A stretch of 35,907 nt of DNA from Methylophilaceae bacterium (GTDB taxonomy: Bacteria; Pseudomonadota; Gammaproteobacteria; Burkholderiales; Methylophilaceae), in assembly GCA_009926205.1 (NCBI GenBank), contig RFPI01000013.1:1-35907 (forward strand). Direction: 5' to 3'. Made by a program: the position numbers and the translations under genes. Under the pieces are notes generated by a model. The model searched no databases, was not told the origin of the DNA, and saw only the letters and a list, made by a program, of their open reading frames with translations. This document shows positions 27,119 to 34,968 of this stretch, one piece after another; the stretch's first letter is position 1; each line of letters starts with the position of its first letter.

Positions 27119-28600
27119 TTAACGGTTTGAGTGCGAAGCATGTTCGTGCAAATAGCCACGAGGATGCTCAGGCAGTTCATCGCGTATCCATTGTGGAATT
27201 AAACTGCCTATCAACATTCCCAATGCGCTCGCAATTAAACCAGCAAGTTGTGCAGGAATCAGCGGATCATCGGCAAAAATCAGCACGCTTAACCAAGTCA
27301 ATAAGCCTGCGTAGATGGCAAACAAGGCGCCCTGATTGGTCGCGCGTTTCCAGAATAAGCCGCATACCAATGGAATAAATGCCATCACCAAGGTGACTTG
27401 ATAGGCGTTCTCGACCATCTTAAAAATACTGGCCTTGGAATTCACTGCATACAAGGTCACCAAAATAGTAAAGATAAAGGTCACGCCGCGCATGGTGGCC
27501 AACAGTTGTTTGTCACTCATCCCATGTTCGCCGCGGCGACGAATTAGCATAGGCTTTAAAATATTTTCGGTGAAAGTCACAGATGGCGCCAATAGCGTCG
27601 CAGAGGCACAACTCATAATGGCAGCCAATAGTGCGCCAAAGAACATGACTTGAGCGACAAGCGGCGCATGTTGCAAAATCAATGAGGGCAGAATCATTTG
27701 TGGGTCAGCGTTAATATGACTTTGCACTAGGTTTGGATCTATGAGTGTGGCGGAGTAAGCCAAGAACATAGGCACAAAGGCAAATAAGAAATATAGAGTG
27801 CCACCAATCACCGAACCCCACACCGCAATTTTAATCGTCTTTGAGGATTGTACGCGTTGGAATACGTCTTGTTGTGGTGTTGAGCCCAGCATCATGGTAA
27901 TCCATGCAGCAAAGAAGGCAATCATTTGCTTGAGATCCGCCTGAGGCCAAAATTCGAATTTACCAGCATTACGTGCATGTTCAATCACCGTGCCCACCCC
28001 ACCCAATTGATCACTCAACAGGAAGCCAATAAAAAGCATGCCAACCATAATCACTATCATTTGGATAAAGTCAGTAATGGCGACCGCCCACATCCCGCCA
28101 TGGACGACGTAAACCAAAATAGTCATCGAGCCCATCCACATCCCCGTGGTTTTGCTGATCATGCCATCCGTGAGCACGTTAAATACCAAGCCTAGAGCAG
28201 AAATTTGTGCACCTACCCAGCCCAGGTAAGAAATCACAATCGCAATCGAGGTCAGTGCTTCTGCTTTGCCCCCAAAGCGACGGCGATAGAAGTCACCGAT
28301 GGTCAATAAATTCATCCGGTATAAAGGGGCGGCAAAAACCAAGCCAACCAAGATTAAGCAAAGTGAAGAGCCGAACGGATCGGCCACCACGCCATGCAAT
28401 CCTTCTTTCAAAAATACGGCAGGAATGCCAAGTACGGTCTCTGAGCCAAACCAAGTCGCGAATACGGTGGCAATGACGATAGGCAAAGGCAAATGCCGAC
28501 CGGCAATGGCAAAATCTTTAGCGCTATGAACACGAGAGCTGGCATACAAACCGATGCCAATCGACAAAATCCAATAAGCAATCACAAACCAGAGTAACAA
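27119..28600 (-). CDS. Sodium:solute symporter family protein
   Basis: This is a secondary transporter of the SSS family (PutP/PanF fold), which couples solute uptake to sodium entry. Thirteen or so hydrophobic segments span the protein. The N-terminal family pattern SRVHSAKDFAIAGRHLPLP and ATWFGSETVLGIP is clear, as is SYLGWVGAQISALG, and the C-terminus is a His-rich tail (HLHEHASHSNR-like). The start was set at TTG 28600, because GGAG lies six bases before it and it begins just ahead of the first membrane helix, giving 493 aa. A longer frame from TTG 28675 (518 aa) lacks a ribosome-binding site. The substrate cannot be inferred, and neighbouring genes give no clue. Confidence 0.88.
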   Translation of the reverse strand: MLLWFVIAYWILSIGIGLYASSRVHSAKDFAIAGRHLPLPIVIATVFATWFGSETVLGIPAVFLKEGLHGVVADPFGSSLCLILVGLVFAAPLYRMNLLTIGDFYRRRFGGKAEALTSIAIVISYLGWVGAQISALGLVFNVLTDGMISKTTGMWMGSMTILVYVVHGGMWAVAITDFIQMIVIMVGMLFIGFLLSDQLGGVGTVIEHARNAGKFEFWPQADLKQMIAFFAAWITMMLGSTPQQDVFQRVQSSKTIKIAVWGSVIGGTLYFLFAFVPMFLAYSATLIDPNLVQSHINADPQMILPSLILQHAPLVAQVMFFGALLAAIMSCASATLLAPSVTFTENILKPMLIRRRGEHGMSDKQLLATMRGVTFIFTILVTLYAVNSKASIFKMVENAYQVTLVMAFIPLVCGLFWKRATNQGALFAIYAGLLTWLSVLIFADDPLIPAQLAGLIASALGMLIGSLIPQWIRDELPEHPRGYLHEHASHSNR

Positions 28601-28751
28601 GCGGCTCTCCAGGAGAATATTGAGGGTTGATGATGTTGTAAGGGCATGCGCCGCTTCCGCTGATAATTTTAACAAAAAGCGATAGGGCAGGGCGAGCCCA
28701 TAGCATGGTCAGCGTTAATTTAATTCGATGGACTCGCCTAAGAAAATATTC

Positions 28752-28779
28752 TTGACGGCTCAACAAGAGACGCTAGAAT
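28752..28779 (+). promoter_or_regulatory. Probable sigma-70 promoter of the TPR-glycosyltransferase gene
   Basis: TTGACG (28752-28757, five of six) and TAGAAT (28774-28779, five of six) are separated by 16 bases. The predicted start point near 28786 gives a leader of about 80 bases. Confidence 0.6.
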
Positions 28780-28788
28780 GAAGAACAT

Positions 28789-28820
28789 TGTTTACAAAAT
28801 AAAAAATAATATTGTGAACA
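28789..28820 (+). promoter_or_regulatory. Imperfect inverted repeat in the leader of the TPR-glycosyltransferase gene
   Basis: TGTTTACAA (28789-28797) and TTGTGAACA (28812-28820) are inverted copies with a single mismatch, or G-U pair in RNA, separated by 14 AT-rich bases. The repeat begins at or just after the predicted transcription start, a position suited to a repressor operator or a leader hairpin. Confidence 0.4.
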
Positions 28821-28865
28821 GAGCCTATTGACCAAACATAACAATAAATGCACTCGAGGCGATAT

Positions 28866-30494
28866 ATGCGAAATCCATCTCTATTGCAAAATGCAAAGCC
28901 GCAGACTTCTGTGCGCTCAAATCAATCCATCAATATCCCCGCTTTATTTCAACAGGCAACACACTGGCATCAGCAGGGAGATCTGAATAAAGCCGAGCAA
29001 CTGTATCTGCAATTAGTGGCGCGCAAACCACATCACTTTGACGCCTTACATCATCTTTGTATGATTGCACTGCAGAAAAAAGAGTTGTCACAAGCCTTAA
29101 ATTGGATAGACCGCGCGCTTATAGAAAATCCCCTGCATGCCCTTGCCCATGCCAATCGCGGCATCGTGTTACATCATTTACAGCGTTATGCTGAAGCGGT
29201 GCGAAGCTACGACCTTGCAATACGCTTACATCCTCAGTATGCTCAAGCATATTGCAACCGCGGTATAGCATTGCGTGAATTAGGCAGTGTCGATTTGGCT
29301 ATTAGCAGTTACGACCAAGCCATCGCACTAAAACCTGACTATGCAGAAGCCTATGCTAATCGTGGCAATGCTTATTTAAAATTAAATGCGTTGGAGCAGG
29401 CTCTTCAGGATGCCAGTCGTGCCATCCAACTCAAGCCAAAGATGGCGCAATACTATTGCAACCGGAGTGTCATTTGGCATGCCATGCAGCAATTCACGGA
29501 GTCCTTGCAAGATGTCAATTATGCGATTCAGTTGCAGCCAGATAATGCTTTGGCTTATTGGAATCGCTCTAATATTTATTTGCTGCATGGGCAATTTGAT
29601 TTGGGTTGGCAAGATTATGAGTGGCGTTTGCTGCTTGAGCATTATCCGGCGACATGTTTCACAGCACCACGCTGGCGTGGTACGCAGTCGCTGCAGGGAA
29701 AATCCATCTTGCTGTATGCCGAGCAAGGCTTGGGCGACACCCTGCAATTTTGCCGTTATGTCCCATTGGTCGCGGAATTAGGTGCCAAAGTTTACTTGCA
29801 AGTGCAGCCAAGTTTGCGGGCTTTATTACAAACCTTGCCTGGCGTACATCGATGGGTTGATGAAGGTGTTGATACCAGCCAGATGGACTATCAATGCGCT
29901 TTGATGTCACTGCCTATGGCATTTAAAACCAATCTGCAAAGTATCCCTAGCCCCCGTCATTATTTATCTAGCAGCCACGAATATAGGCAGTTATGGCGCA
30001 AAAAATTAGCTAGCAGTGATCGTCTGCGCGTTGGCATCGTATGCAGCGGAAGCCCAAGCCATGCAAATGACAATCAGCGATCTATTCCCTTACAGATATT
30101 GCTAGATGCCTTACCTAAGAATATGCAATTGATCAGCTTGCAAAATAATATACGTCACTCCGATAGTGCTGCGCTTAAAGCAGGAAGAGTCAAATATTTT
30201 GGTCAAGAAATACATGACTTCAGAGATACGGCGGCTTTGTGCGATTTGGTCGATGTCGTGTTGACCGTTGATACTAGTGTGGCGCATTTGGCTGGCGCCA
30301 TGGGCAGGCCTACTTGCCTGTTATTACCTTTCTGCCCAGATTGGCGCTGGTTATTACACAGAACAGATAGCCCTTGGTATCACTCAATAAAAATATATAG
30401 ACAGAAAAAGCAAAATTGTTGGCACGAAATTTTGACTGAGTTGTCTCAAGATTTACTGAGCAAATTGGATCATTTCAGCCAACAAGCAAGCTAG
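28866..30494 (+). CDS. TPR protein with glycosyltransferase-like C-terminal domain
   Basis: The 542-aa product has about seven tetratricopeptide repeats over residues 25-245 (for example AEAYANRGNAYLKLNALEQAL). A C-terminal domain of about 290 residues follows, of the type seen in GT9/GT41-like TPR proteins, with LYAEQGLGDTLQFCRYVP near residue 290 and a nucleotide-sugar-binding-like VDTSVAHLAGAMGRPTCLLLP near residue 475. There is no signal peptide or membrane segment, so it is cytoplasmic. The start at 28866 has GAGG six bases upstream; an ATG at 28848 lacks this. It stands alone between the symporter and the SCO gene, so its acceptor is unknown. It could glycosylate a protein or surface structure. 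Confidence 0.85.
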   Translation: MRNPSLLQNAKPQTSVRSNQSINIPALFQQATHWHQQGDLNKAEQLYLQLVARKPHHFDALHHLCMIALQKKELSQALNWIDRALIENPLHALAHANRGIVLHHLQRYAEAVRSYDLAIRLHPQYAQAYCNRGIALRELGSVDLAISSYDQAIALKPDYAEAYANRGNAYLKLNALEQALQDASRAIQLKPKMAQYYCNRSVIWHAMQQFTESLQDVNYAIQLQPDNALAYWNRSNIYLLHGQFDLGWQDYEWRLLLEHYPATCFTAPRWRGTQSLQGKSILLYAEQGLGDTLQFCRYVPLVAELGAKVYLQVQPSLRALLQTLPGVHRWVDEGVDTSQMDYQCALMSLPMAFKTNLQSIPSPRHYLSSSHEYRQLWRKKLASSDRLRVGIVCSGSPSHANDNQRSIPLQILLDALPKNMQLISLQNNIRHSDSAALKAGRVKYFGQEIHDFRDTAALCDLVDVVLTVDTSVAHLAGAMGRPTCLLLPFCPDWRWLLHRTDSPWYHSIKIYRQKKQNCWHEILTELSQDLLSKLDHFSQQAS

Positions 30495-30556
30495 TAAAAC
30501 CCTTTATCAGTATTGGATGCCCCTCAAGATTAGCTTTATTTTAATCAATCTCGATA

Positions 30557-30615
30557 CTGACATCTTTTTATTAGAAAAAAGTATAATTCCGCCGCATTTT
30601 ATGCAGTAAAATGCG
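30557..30615 (+). promoter_or_regulatory. Candidate second promoter with palindrome upstream of the SCO gene
   Basis: CTGACA (30557-30562) and a perfect TATAAT (30582-30587) are 19 bases apart, a little long. Starting at the predicted transcription start is a perfect nine-base inverted repeat CGCATTTTA / TAAAATGCG with loop TGCAG (30593-30615). It has no T-run on the plus strand, so it looks more like an operator or leader hairpin than a terminator, though it is also the only hairpin after the preceding gene. Confidence 0.45.
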
Positions 30616-30643
30616 CGCCGTATTGATTAATTTTCTGCTTGTG

Positions 30644-30685
30644 TTGATTTACATCAAATCATGAAATGCTTTTCCTCGGTAACCT
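30644..30685 (+). promoter_or_regulatory. FNR/ANR box and class II promoter for the SCO-cco cluster
   Basis: TTGAT-TTAC-ATCAA (30644-30657) matches the FNR consensus half-sites perfectly with the required four-base spacer. TAACCT at 30680-30685 keeps the key bases of a -10 box. If it is used, the start point is about 30692, which places the centre of the FNR box at -41.5, the standard class II activating position. cbb3 oxidase genes are FNR/ANR-controlled in several bacteria, so low-oxygen induction is expected. Confidence 0.8.
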
Positions 30686-30753
30686 TTGGGCGTTGCGATG
30701 CTTAACCGTCGTGCTTCGCTCTGTATGCGTCTTTTCACTTTGTGAGGTCGATT

Positions 30754-31323
30754 GTGCGATTCTTATGGCTGTTAATGCTAATGAGCGTATTGCTTGGATG
30801 TACTCAAAAATCAGAGACATTCACGGCCACCGATGTGACAGGCGCAGACTTTGCTCATGGGTTTAGTCTGACGGCGCAAGATGGCACGCAAAAAAGTTTA
30901 CAAGATTTCAAGGGTAAGGTGGCAGTGGTGTTTTTTGGCTATACCCACTGCCCAGATATTTGTCCGACAACGATGCATGACCTTGCCAACGTCATGAAAT
31001 TATTGGGTAAAGATAGTCAGCAAGTGCAAGTGTTGTTTGTGACGCTTGACCCAGAGCGGGATACTGTGGCGGTATTGAAACAATATGTCCCTGGCTTTGA
31101 TCCGAGTTTTATTGGGTTGACCGGTTCATCAAAGCAGATAGAAGCAGTGGCGCAACAGTTTAAGATTTATACGCAGAAGCAAGCAGGCAAAGATGCTCAG
31201 CAATACAGCATAGACCACAGCGCTGGTGCTTATGTGTATGACAAACAAGGTCGATTAAGACTGTACTTTAAATATGCGCAAAGTCCTGAAGACATGGCGC
31301 ATGATTTAAAATTATTGATGTAA
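30754..31323 (+). CDS. SCO1/SenC family copper chaperone (lipoprotein)
   Basis: SCO proteins bind copper and deliver it to the active site of haem-copper oxidases. This 189-aa product has a short lipoprotein signal peptide ending LLGC (C16), so it should be membrane-tethered in the periplasm. The thioredoxin-like domain carries the copper ligands C66 and C70 in CPDIC and H155 in YSIDHSAG, as well as FVTLDPERDT. The start was set at GTG 30754, six bases after GAGG; an in-frame GTG at 30742 is overlapped by that site. Its position in front of ccoN, behind an FNR box, suggests it supplies copper to this cbb3 oxidase. Confidence 0.92.
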   Translation: MRFLWLLMLMSVLLGCTQKSETFTATDVTGADFAHGFSLTAQDGTQKSLQDFKGKVAVVFFGYTHCPDICPTTMHDLANVMKLLGKDSQQVQVLFVTLDPERDTVAVLKQYVPGFDPSFIGLTGSSKQIEAVAQQFKIYTQKQAGKDAQQYSIDHSAGAYVYDKQGRLRLYFKYAQSPEDMAHDLKLLM

Positions 31324-31337
31324 AAGATTTTTGTTTT

Positions 31338-31352
31338 TGACAAGCGATGTCA
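31338..31352 (+). repeat. Palindrome in the gap between the SCO gene and ccoN
   Basis: TGACA-AGCGA-TGTCA is a perfect 5-5-5 inverted repeat, 14 bases after the SCO stop. It lies about 100 bases ahead of ccoN in a 130-base gap that otherwise shows only a weak CAAAC/GTTTG repeat near 31366-31380. The spacer length does not fit FNR. It could be a regulator site for ccoN or an mRNA hairpin; there is no T-run close by. Confidence 0.35.
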
Positions 31353-31453
31353 TTTGGTTAAGCGCCAAACAACATGTTTGTGAGAAATAAAATTTAGGCT
31401 CCCTTGAGAGATTTTTTGTGTGAGTTGTTAATTTAGTTGCAGGAGGCGTGGTA

Positions 31454-32860
31454 ATGGCCACAACCAGTACGATAAATAAGGAACAATACGATTACGATAT
31501 TATTCGTAAATTTACGATCATGACTCTGGTTTGGGGGGTGGTGGGTATGCTGGTCGGGGTGTATATCGCCTCTGAATTAGCTTTCCCAGTGCTCAACTTT
31601 GACATTCCTTACATCACATTTGGTCGTTTACGCCCAGTCCACACTGGGGCGGTGATTTTTGGTTTTGGTGGTAGTGCGCTATTCGCGACGTCCTATTATG
31701 TCGTTCAACGAACATGTCAAACGCCTTTGTTTGCTAAGGGATTGGCAAACTTCACTTTCTGGGGTTGGCAAGCGGTGATTGTGTTTGCCGCCTTGGGCGA
31801 TGTGATGGGGCATACGCAAGGCCGTGAATATGCTGAGATGGAATGGCCGATAGACTTATTGATTGAAGTGGTTTGGGTGGCTTATCTGGTCGTGTTTGTG
31901 GGCACCTTGATGCGTCGTAAACAACCGCACATCTATGTAGCAAACTGGTTCTATTTGGCGTTTATTTTGGCAACAGCTTTGTTGCATACCTTTAACAATC
32001 TTGCTGTTCCTGTCAGCTTGTTCTCCATGAAATCCTATAGCTTGTTCTCTGGTGCGCAGGATGCGATGACTCAGTGGTGGTATGGTCACAATGCGGTTGG
32101 CTTCTTCTTGACGGCTGCCTTCTTGGGCATGATGTACTACTTTGTTCCCAAGCAAGCCGGTCGCCCTGTATATTCATATCGCTTGTCGGTATTGCACTTC
32201 TGGGCATTGGTCTTTATGTACATGTGGGCTGGTGCACACCACTTACATTGGACAGCAATTCCAGACTGGACCTCTACTTTGGCAGCGACCTTCTCTATCA
32301 TGTTGTTACTCCCATCATGGGGCGGTATGGTGAACGGTATTCTGACCTTGTCCGGTGCTTGGGACAAAATGCGTACCGATCCAATTATGCGTTTCTTGAT
32401 TGTGGCATTGTCTTTCTACGGGATGTCTACTTTCGAAGGCCCGATGATGTCATTGAAAGACGTCAATGCCTTATCACACTACACTGACTGGACAGTCGGT
32501 CACGTTCACTCTGGCGCTCTTGGTTGGGTGGCGATGGTGTCTTTCGGTAGTTTGTATCACTTGATTCCAAAATTGTGGAATACGCAAACCTATAGCAATC
32601 GTCTGATCAATGTGCATTTCTGGTTGGCCACAATCGGCATCTTGCTGTACATCACTGCGATGTGGATTTCCGGCATTATGCAAGGTCTGATGTGGCGTGC
32701 ATTTGATGATTTCGGCAACTTGCAATACTCATTTATCGAGTCAGTAGCTGCCGCACATAACCTTTATGTGATGCGTGCCATAGGCGGACTATTCTTCCTG
32801 AGCGGCATGGTAGTGATGGTCTACAACATGACCAAGACTATCCGAAGCGGCAAGGTTTAA
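31454..32860 (+). CDS. ccoN: Cytochrome c oxidase cbb3-type, subunit I
   Basis: CcoN is the catalytic haem-copper subunit that reduces oxygen to water at the b3-CuB centre with high affinity. The 468-aa membrane protein shows the ligand set: H63 (RPVHTG) and H352 for the low-spin haem, H350 for haem b3 (WTVGHVHSG), and H212, H262 and H263 for CuB ([13 protein letters not shown]). The cross-linked tyrosine of the cbb3 class is Y256 in FMYMWAG. A perfect AGGAGG at 31441-31446, seven bases before the ATG at 31454, supports strong translation and this start. It is followed by ccoO after 81 bases that contain a hairpin. Confidence 0.97.
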   Translation: MATTSTINKEQYDYDIIRKFTIMTLVWGVVGMLVGVYIASELAFPVLNFDIPYITFGRLRPVHTGAVIFGFGGSALFATSYYVVQRTCQTPLFAKGLANFTFWGWQAVIVFAALGDVMGHTQGREYAEMEWPIDLLIEVVWVAYLVVFVGTLMRRKQPHIYVANWFYLAFILATALLHTFNNLAVPVSLFSMKSYSLFSGAQDAMTQWWYGHNAVGFFLTAAFLGMMYYFVPKQAGRPVYSYRLSVLHFWALVFMYMWAGAHHLHWTAIPDWTSTLAATFSIMLLLPSWGGMVNGILTLSGAWDKMRTDPIMRFLIVALSFYGMSTFEGPMMSLKDVNALSHYTDWTVGHVHSGALGWVAMVSFGSLYHLIPKLWNTQTYSNRLINVHFWLATIGILLYITAMWISGIMQGLMWRAFDDFGNLQYSFIESVAAAHNLYVMRAIGGLFFLSGMVVMVYNMTKTIRSGKV

Positions 32861-32874
32861 GTGGCAAAAGATTG

Positions 32875-32897
32875 AGACTTGGACTGGATCCAAGTCT
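32875..32897 (+). repeat. Hairpin between ccoN and ccoO
   Basis: AGACTTGGA and TCCAAGTCT form a perfect nine-base stem with loop CTGGA, 14 bases after the ccoN stop. No T-run follows, so it is not an ordinary terminator. It probably protects or processes the ccoN message, allowing different levels of CcoN and the downstream subunits. A short direct repeat AAGTCTAGT overlaps its 3' arm and recurs before ccoO. Confidence 0.6.
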
Positions 32898-32941
32898 AGT
32901 CAGATTAAAAGTAATTAAAGTCTAGTGAAACTGGAGTTAGC

Positions 32942-33676
32942 ATGAAACACGATAATATTGAACGCAATGTAGGGATACTTTTGGTACTCACTATGTTGGC
33001 TATCAGTGTAGGCGGTATGGTTGAAATTGTTCCGCTGTTTTTTATCAAAGAAACGGTGGAAAAAGTCGAAGGTGTACGCCCTTATTCGCCACTTGAATTG
33101 CGTGGCCGCGATATCTATATCCGCGAGGGTTGTTATTTGTGTCACTCACAAATGATACGTCCATTCCGCGATGAGGCTTTGCGTTATGGTCACTATTCAT
33201 TAGCAGCTGAATCTAAATATGATCACCCATTTCAATGGGGTTCAAAACGTACAGGTCCAGATTTGGCGCGTGTAGGTGGCAAGTATTCTAATGACTGGCA
33301 TACCCAACACTTGACCGCACCAAGATCATTGGTGCCTCAGTCTGTGATGCCTAACTACCCTTGGTTGGTAAAAACCAATTTGGATTATTCCGATATTCAG
33401 GGGCGTATGAAAGCCTTGCGTGTAACAGGCGTGCCATATTCCACCAATCAAGCTGAGTTCGAGCGTAATGTGAAAGAGTTTGGTGAAGAGGTTGCCAAGA
33501 ACCTACACATTCCAGATGCTGAAAAGAATCTATTAGCCCAAGCGCAAGCCGGCAACTACGACACAAATCCAGATAATTTGACCGAGATGGATGCATTGGT
33601 CTCTTATCTGCAAGTGTTGGGCACGATGGTCGACTTTAAGAAGTACGACGACGATTACTTTGTGAAATTCCGCTAG
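32942..33676 (+). CDS. ccoO: Cytochrome c oxidase cbb3-type, subunit II
   Basis: CcoO is the membrane-anchored monohaem cytochrome c of the cbb3 complex, passing electrons to CcoN. The 244-aa product has one N-terminal membrane helix (about 10-33) and the haem c motif CYLCH with C64, C67 and H68. The surrounding [18 protein letters not shown] is diagnostic for Cco[11 protein letters not shown] in the middle provides a likely axial methionine. TGGAG six bases or so before the ATG at 32942 supports the start. It is followed by ccoQ after 42 bases. Confidence 0.97.
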   Translation: MKHDNIERNVGILLVLTMLAISVGGMVEIVPLFFIKETVEKVEGVRPYSPLELRGRDIYIREGCYLCHSQMIRPFRDEALRYGHYSLAAESKYDHPFQWGSKRTGPDLARVGGKYSNDWHTQHLTAPRSLVPQSVMPNYPWLVKTNLDYSDIQGRMKALRVTGVPYSTNQAEFERNVKEFGEEVAKNLHIPDAEKNLLAQAQAGNYDTNPDNLTEMDALVSYLQVLGTMVDFKKYDDDYFVKFR

Positions 33677-33718
33677 ACGGAAACAGAGTTGCAACAAGAC
33701 TAAGAAGGAATGTTTTAA

Positions 33719-33886
33719 ATGGACTGGATATTATGGTTTACCAAATTTGAGAATACCAAGCCATTGGCATTGGTAATCTTTTTTGCGGTTTTTTGCGGGG
33801 TGGTGTTCTACCTGTATGGCAATAAAAACCGTAGTGAAAAACTAGAGTCTTATAAAAACATCCCTTTGCAAGATGATGACAATTAG
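33719..33886 (+). CDS. ccoQ: Cytochrome c oxidase cbb3-type, subunit CcoQ (55 aa)
   Basis: This short gene encodes 55 residues beginning MDWILWFTKFENTKPLAL. A single membrane segment covers about 14-34 and is followed by a basic NKNRSEK stretch and an acidic DDDN end, typical of CcoQ. CcoQ is a small non-catalytic subunit that helps keep the cbb3 complex assembled and stable. AAGGA at 33705-33709 provides the ribosome-binding site. Position between ccoO and ccoP, in the standard NOQP order, makes the call firm despite the small size. Confidence 0.9.
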   Translation: MDWILWFTKFENTKPLALVIFFAVFCGVVFYLYGNKNRSEKLESYKNIPLQDDDN

Positions 33887-33900
33887 GTAGGGAATTGATG

Positions 33901-34842
33901 ATGAGTCAGGATAAAAGAAACGTAAATAAACAGACCACCGGTCATGTCTGGGACGATGATCTGGAGGAATTAACCAATCCGCTACCGATGTGGTGGGTAT
34001 GGGGCTTTTATATCACTTGTGTATTCGCCATCGTTTACTGGTTGCTATATCCAGCATGGCCAGTTGCGAGCAGCTATACCAAAGGTCTGCCAGCGATTAA
34101 TACGATTACCTATACGGCGACAACGGTGGATGGTAAAGAAGTACAAAAAACCACGCACTGGAATATGCGCTCTAAATTTATGGCCGAGATGAATGAACTC
34201 AAGGCAGCGCAAAAACAATGGTTCGACAAAGTGGCTTCCACTTCTTATGAAGCCGTTGCCAGTGATGCGGACTTGATGCAATTCGTGAACTCAGCGGGTA
34301 AAACCTTGTTCACTGATAACTGTATGCCATGTCACCAAGCGGGTGGCCAAGGGAAAATTGGTATAGCACCTAACTTGACCGATGACTATTGGCAATACGG
34401 TGGCAGTTACCAACAAATCAACACCACTATAGTGGCTGGTCGCCACGGTGTGATGCCAGCATTCAAGCAGGTGTTGAGTGCAGATGAACTCAATCAAGTG
34501 GTTAATTATGTCTTGAGCTTGTCAGGCGAGCCTCACAATGCTGACAAGGCTAAAGCAGGCGACAGTTTGTTCCATGGCCCTAAGGCTGGTTGTTATGTTT
34601 GTCACGGCGATGATGCTAAAGGCAAAGTGGAATTAGGTTCTGCGAATTTGACCGATAAGATTTGGTTATGGGCAGACGTTGCTGGAGCAGCGAATGAGCA
34701 AGAAAAGGTGACTTTGCTCACTAATCTGATTTACGCCGGTATCAACCGCGGGGTCATGCCAGCTTGGTCTGCACGACTAAATCCAGAGCAAATCAAGTTG
34801 CTGACTGTGTATGTTCACGACAGCCTTGGTGGTGGTAAGTAA
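33901..34842 (+). CDS. ccoP: Cytochrome c oxidase cbb3-type, subunit III
   Basis: CcoP is the dihaem cytochrome c subunit that receives electrons from soluble carriers. The 313-aa product has one N-terminal membrane helix (about 31-51), preceded by TTGHVWDDDLEELTNPLPMWW (diagnostic; given here as HVWDDDLEELTNPLP). Two haem c sites follow, CMPCH (C141, C144, H145) and CYVCH (C231, C234, H235), with likely axial methionines in GVMPAF and GVMPAW. Three adjacent start codons exist (TTG 33895, ATG 33898, ATG 33901); 33901 has the best spacing, seven bases, to AGGGA. The gene ends the oxidase block and is followed by a terminator. Confidence 0.97.
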   Translation: MSQDKRNVNKQTTGHVWDDDLEELTNPLPMWWVWGFYITCVFAIVYWLLYPAWPVASSYTKGLPAINTITYTATTVDGKEVQKTTHWNMRSKFMAEMNELKAAQKQWFDKVASTSYEAVASDADLMQFVNSAGKTLFTDNCMPCHQAGGQGKIGIAPNLTDDYWQYGGSYQQINTTIVAGRHGVMPAFKQVLSADELNQVVNYVLSLSGEPHNADKAKAGDSLFHGPKAGCYVCHGDDAKGKVELGSANLTDKIWLWADVAGAANEQEKVTLLTNLIYAGINRGVMPAWSARLNPEQIKLLTVYVHDSLGGGK

Positions 34843-34852
34843 TTAGCATGGC

Positions 34853-34870
34853 GGAGGGCGCGAGCCCTCC
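34853..34870 (+). repeat. GC-rich hairpin just after ccoP
   Basis: GGAGGGC and GCCCTCC form a perfect seven-base stem with a stable GCGA tetraloop (GNRA type), ten bases after the ccoP stop. There is no T-run after it. It probably shields the 3' end of the oxidase message, upstream of the true terminator. Confidence 0.6.
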
Positions 34871-34886
34871 CTATGTGGAATCATTC

Positions 34887-34916
34887 AAGGCTTGCATGAA
34901 ATTGCGAGCCTTTTTT
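34887..34916 (+). terminator. Intrinsic terminator between ccoP and ccoG
   Basis: AAGGCTTGC and GCGAGCCTT form a nine-base stem with one G-U pair around an eight-base loop, followed by six Ts (34911-34916). It separates the structural genes from the assembly gene ccoG, which begins 52 bases later and therefore depends on readthrough or on its own promoter. Confidence 0.85.
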
Positions 34917-34968
34917 GTTGTCATACGATGTTGTGGGTACTTTACGCACCATCGAGAAGGTCTAAATC

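Noticed and set aside
28601-28675. A 25-residue N-terminal extension of the symporter from a TTG codon
   Set aside because: No ribosome-binding site precedes it, while TTG 28600 has GGAG at good spacing just before the first membrane helix. Some doubt remains because both are TTG codons.
30644-30657. FNR box as a CRP site
   Set aside because: The half-sites are TTGAT/ATCAA with a four-base spacer, the FNR form, and the downstream genes are cbb3 oxidase genes; CRP sites have TGTGA half-sites with six-base spacing.
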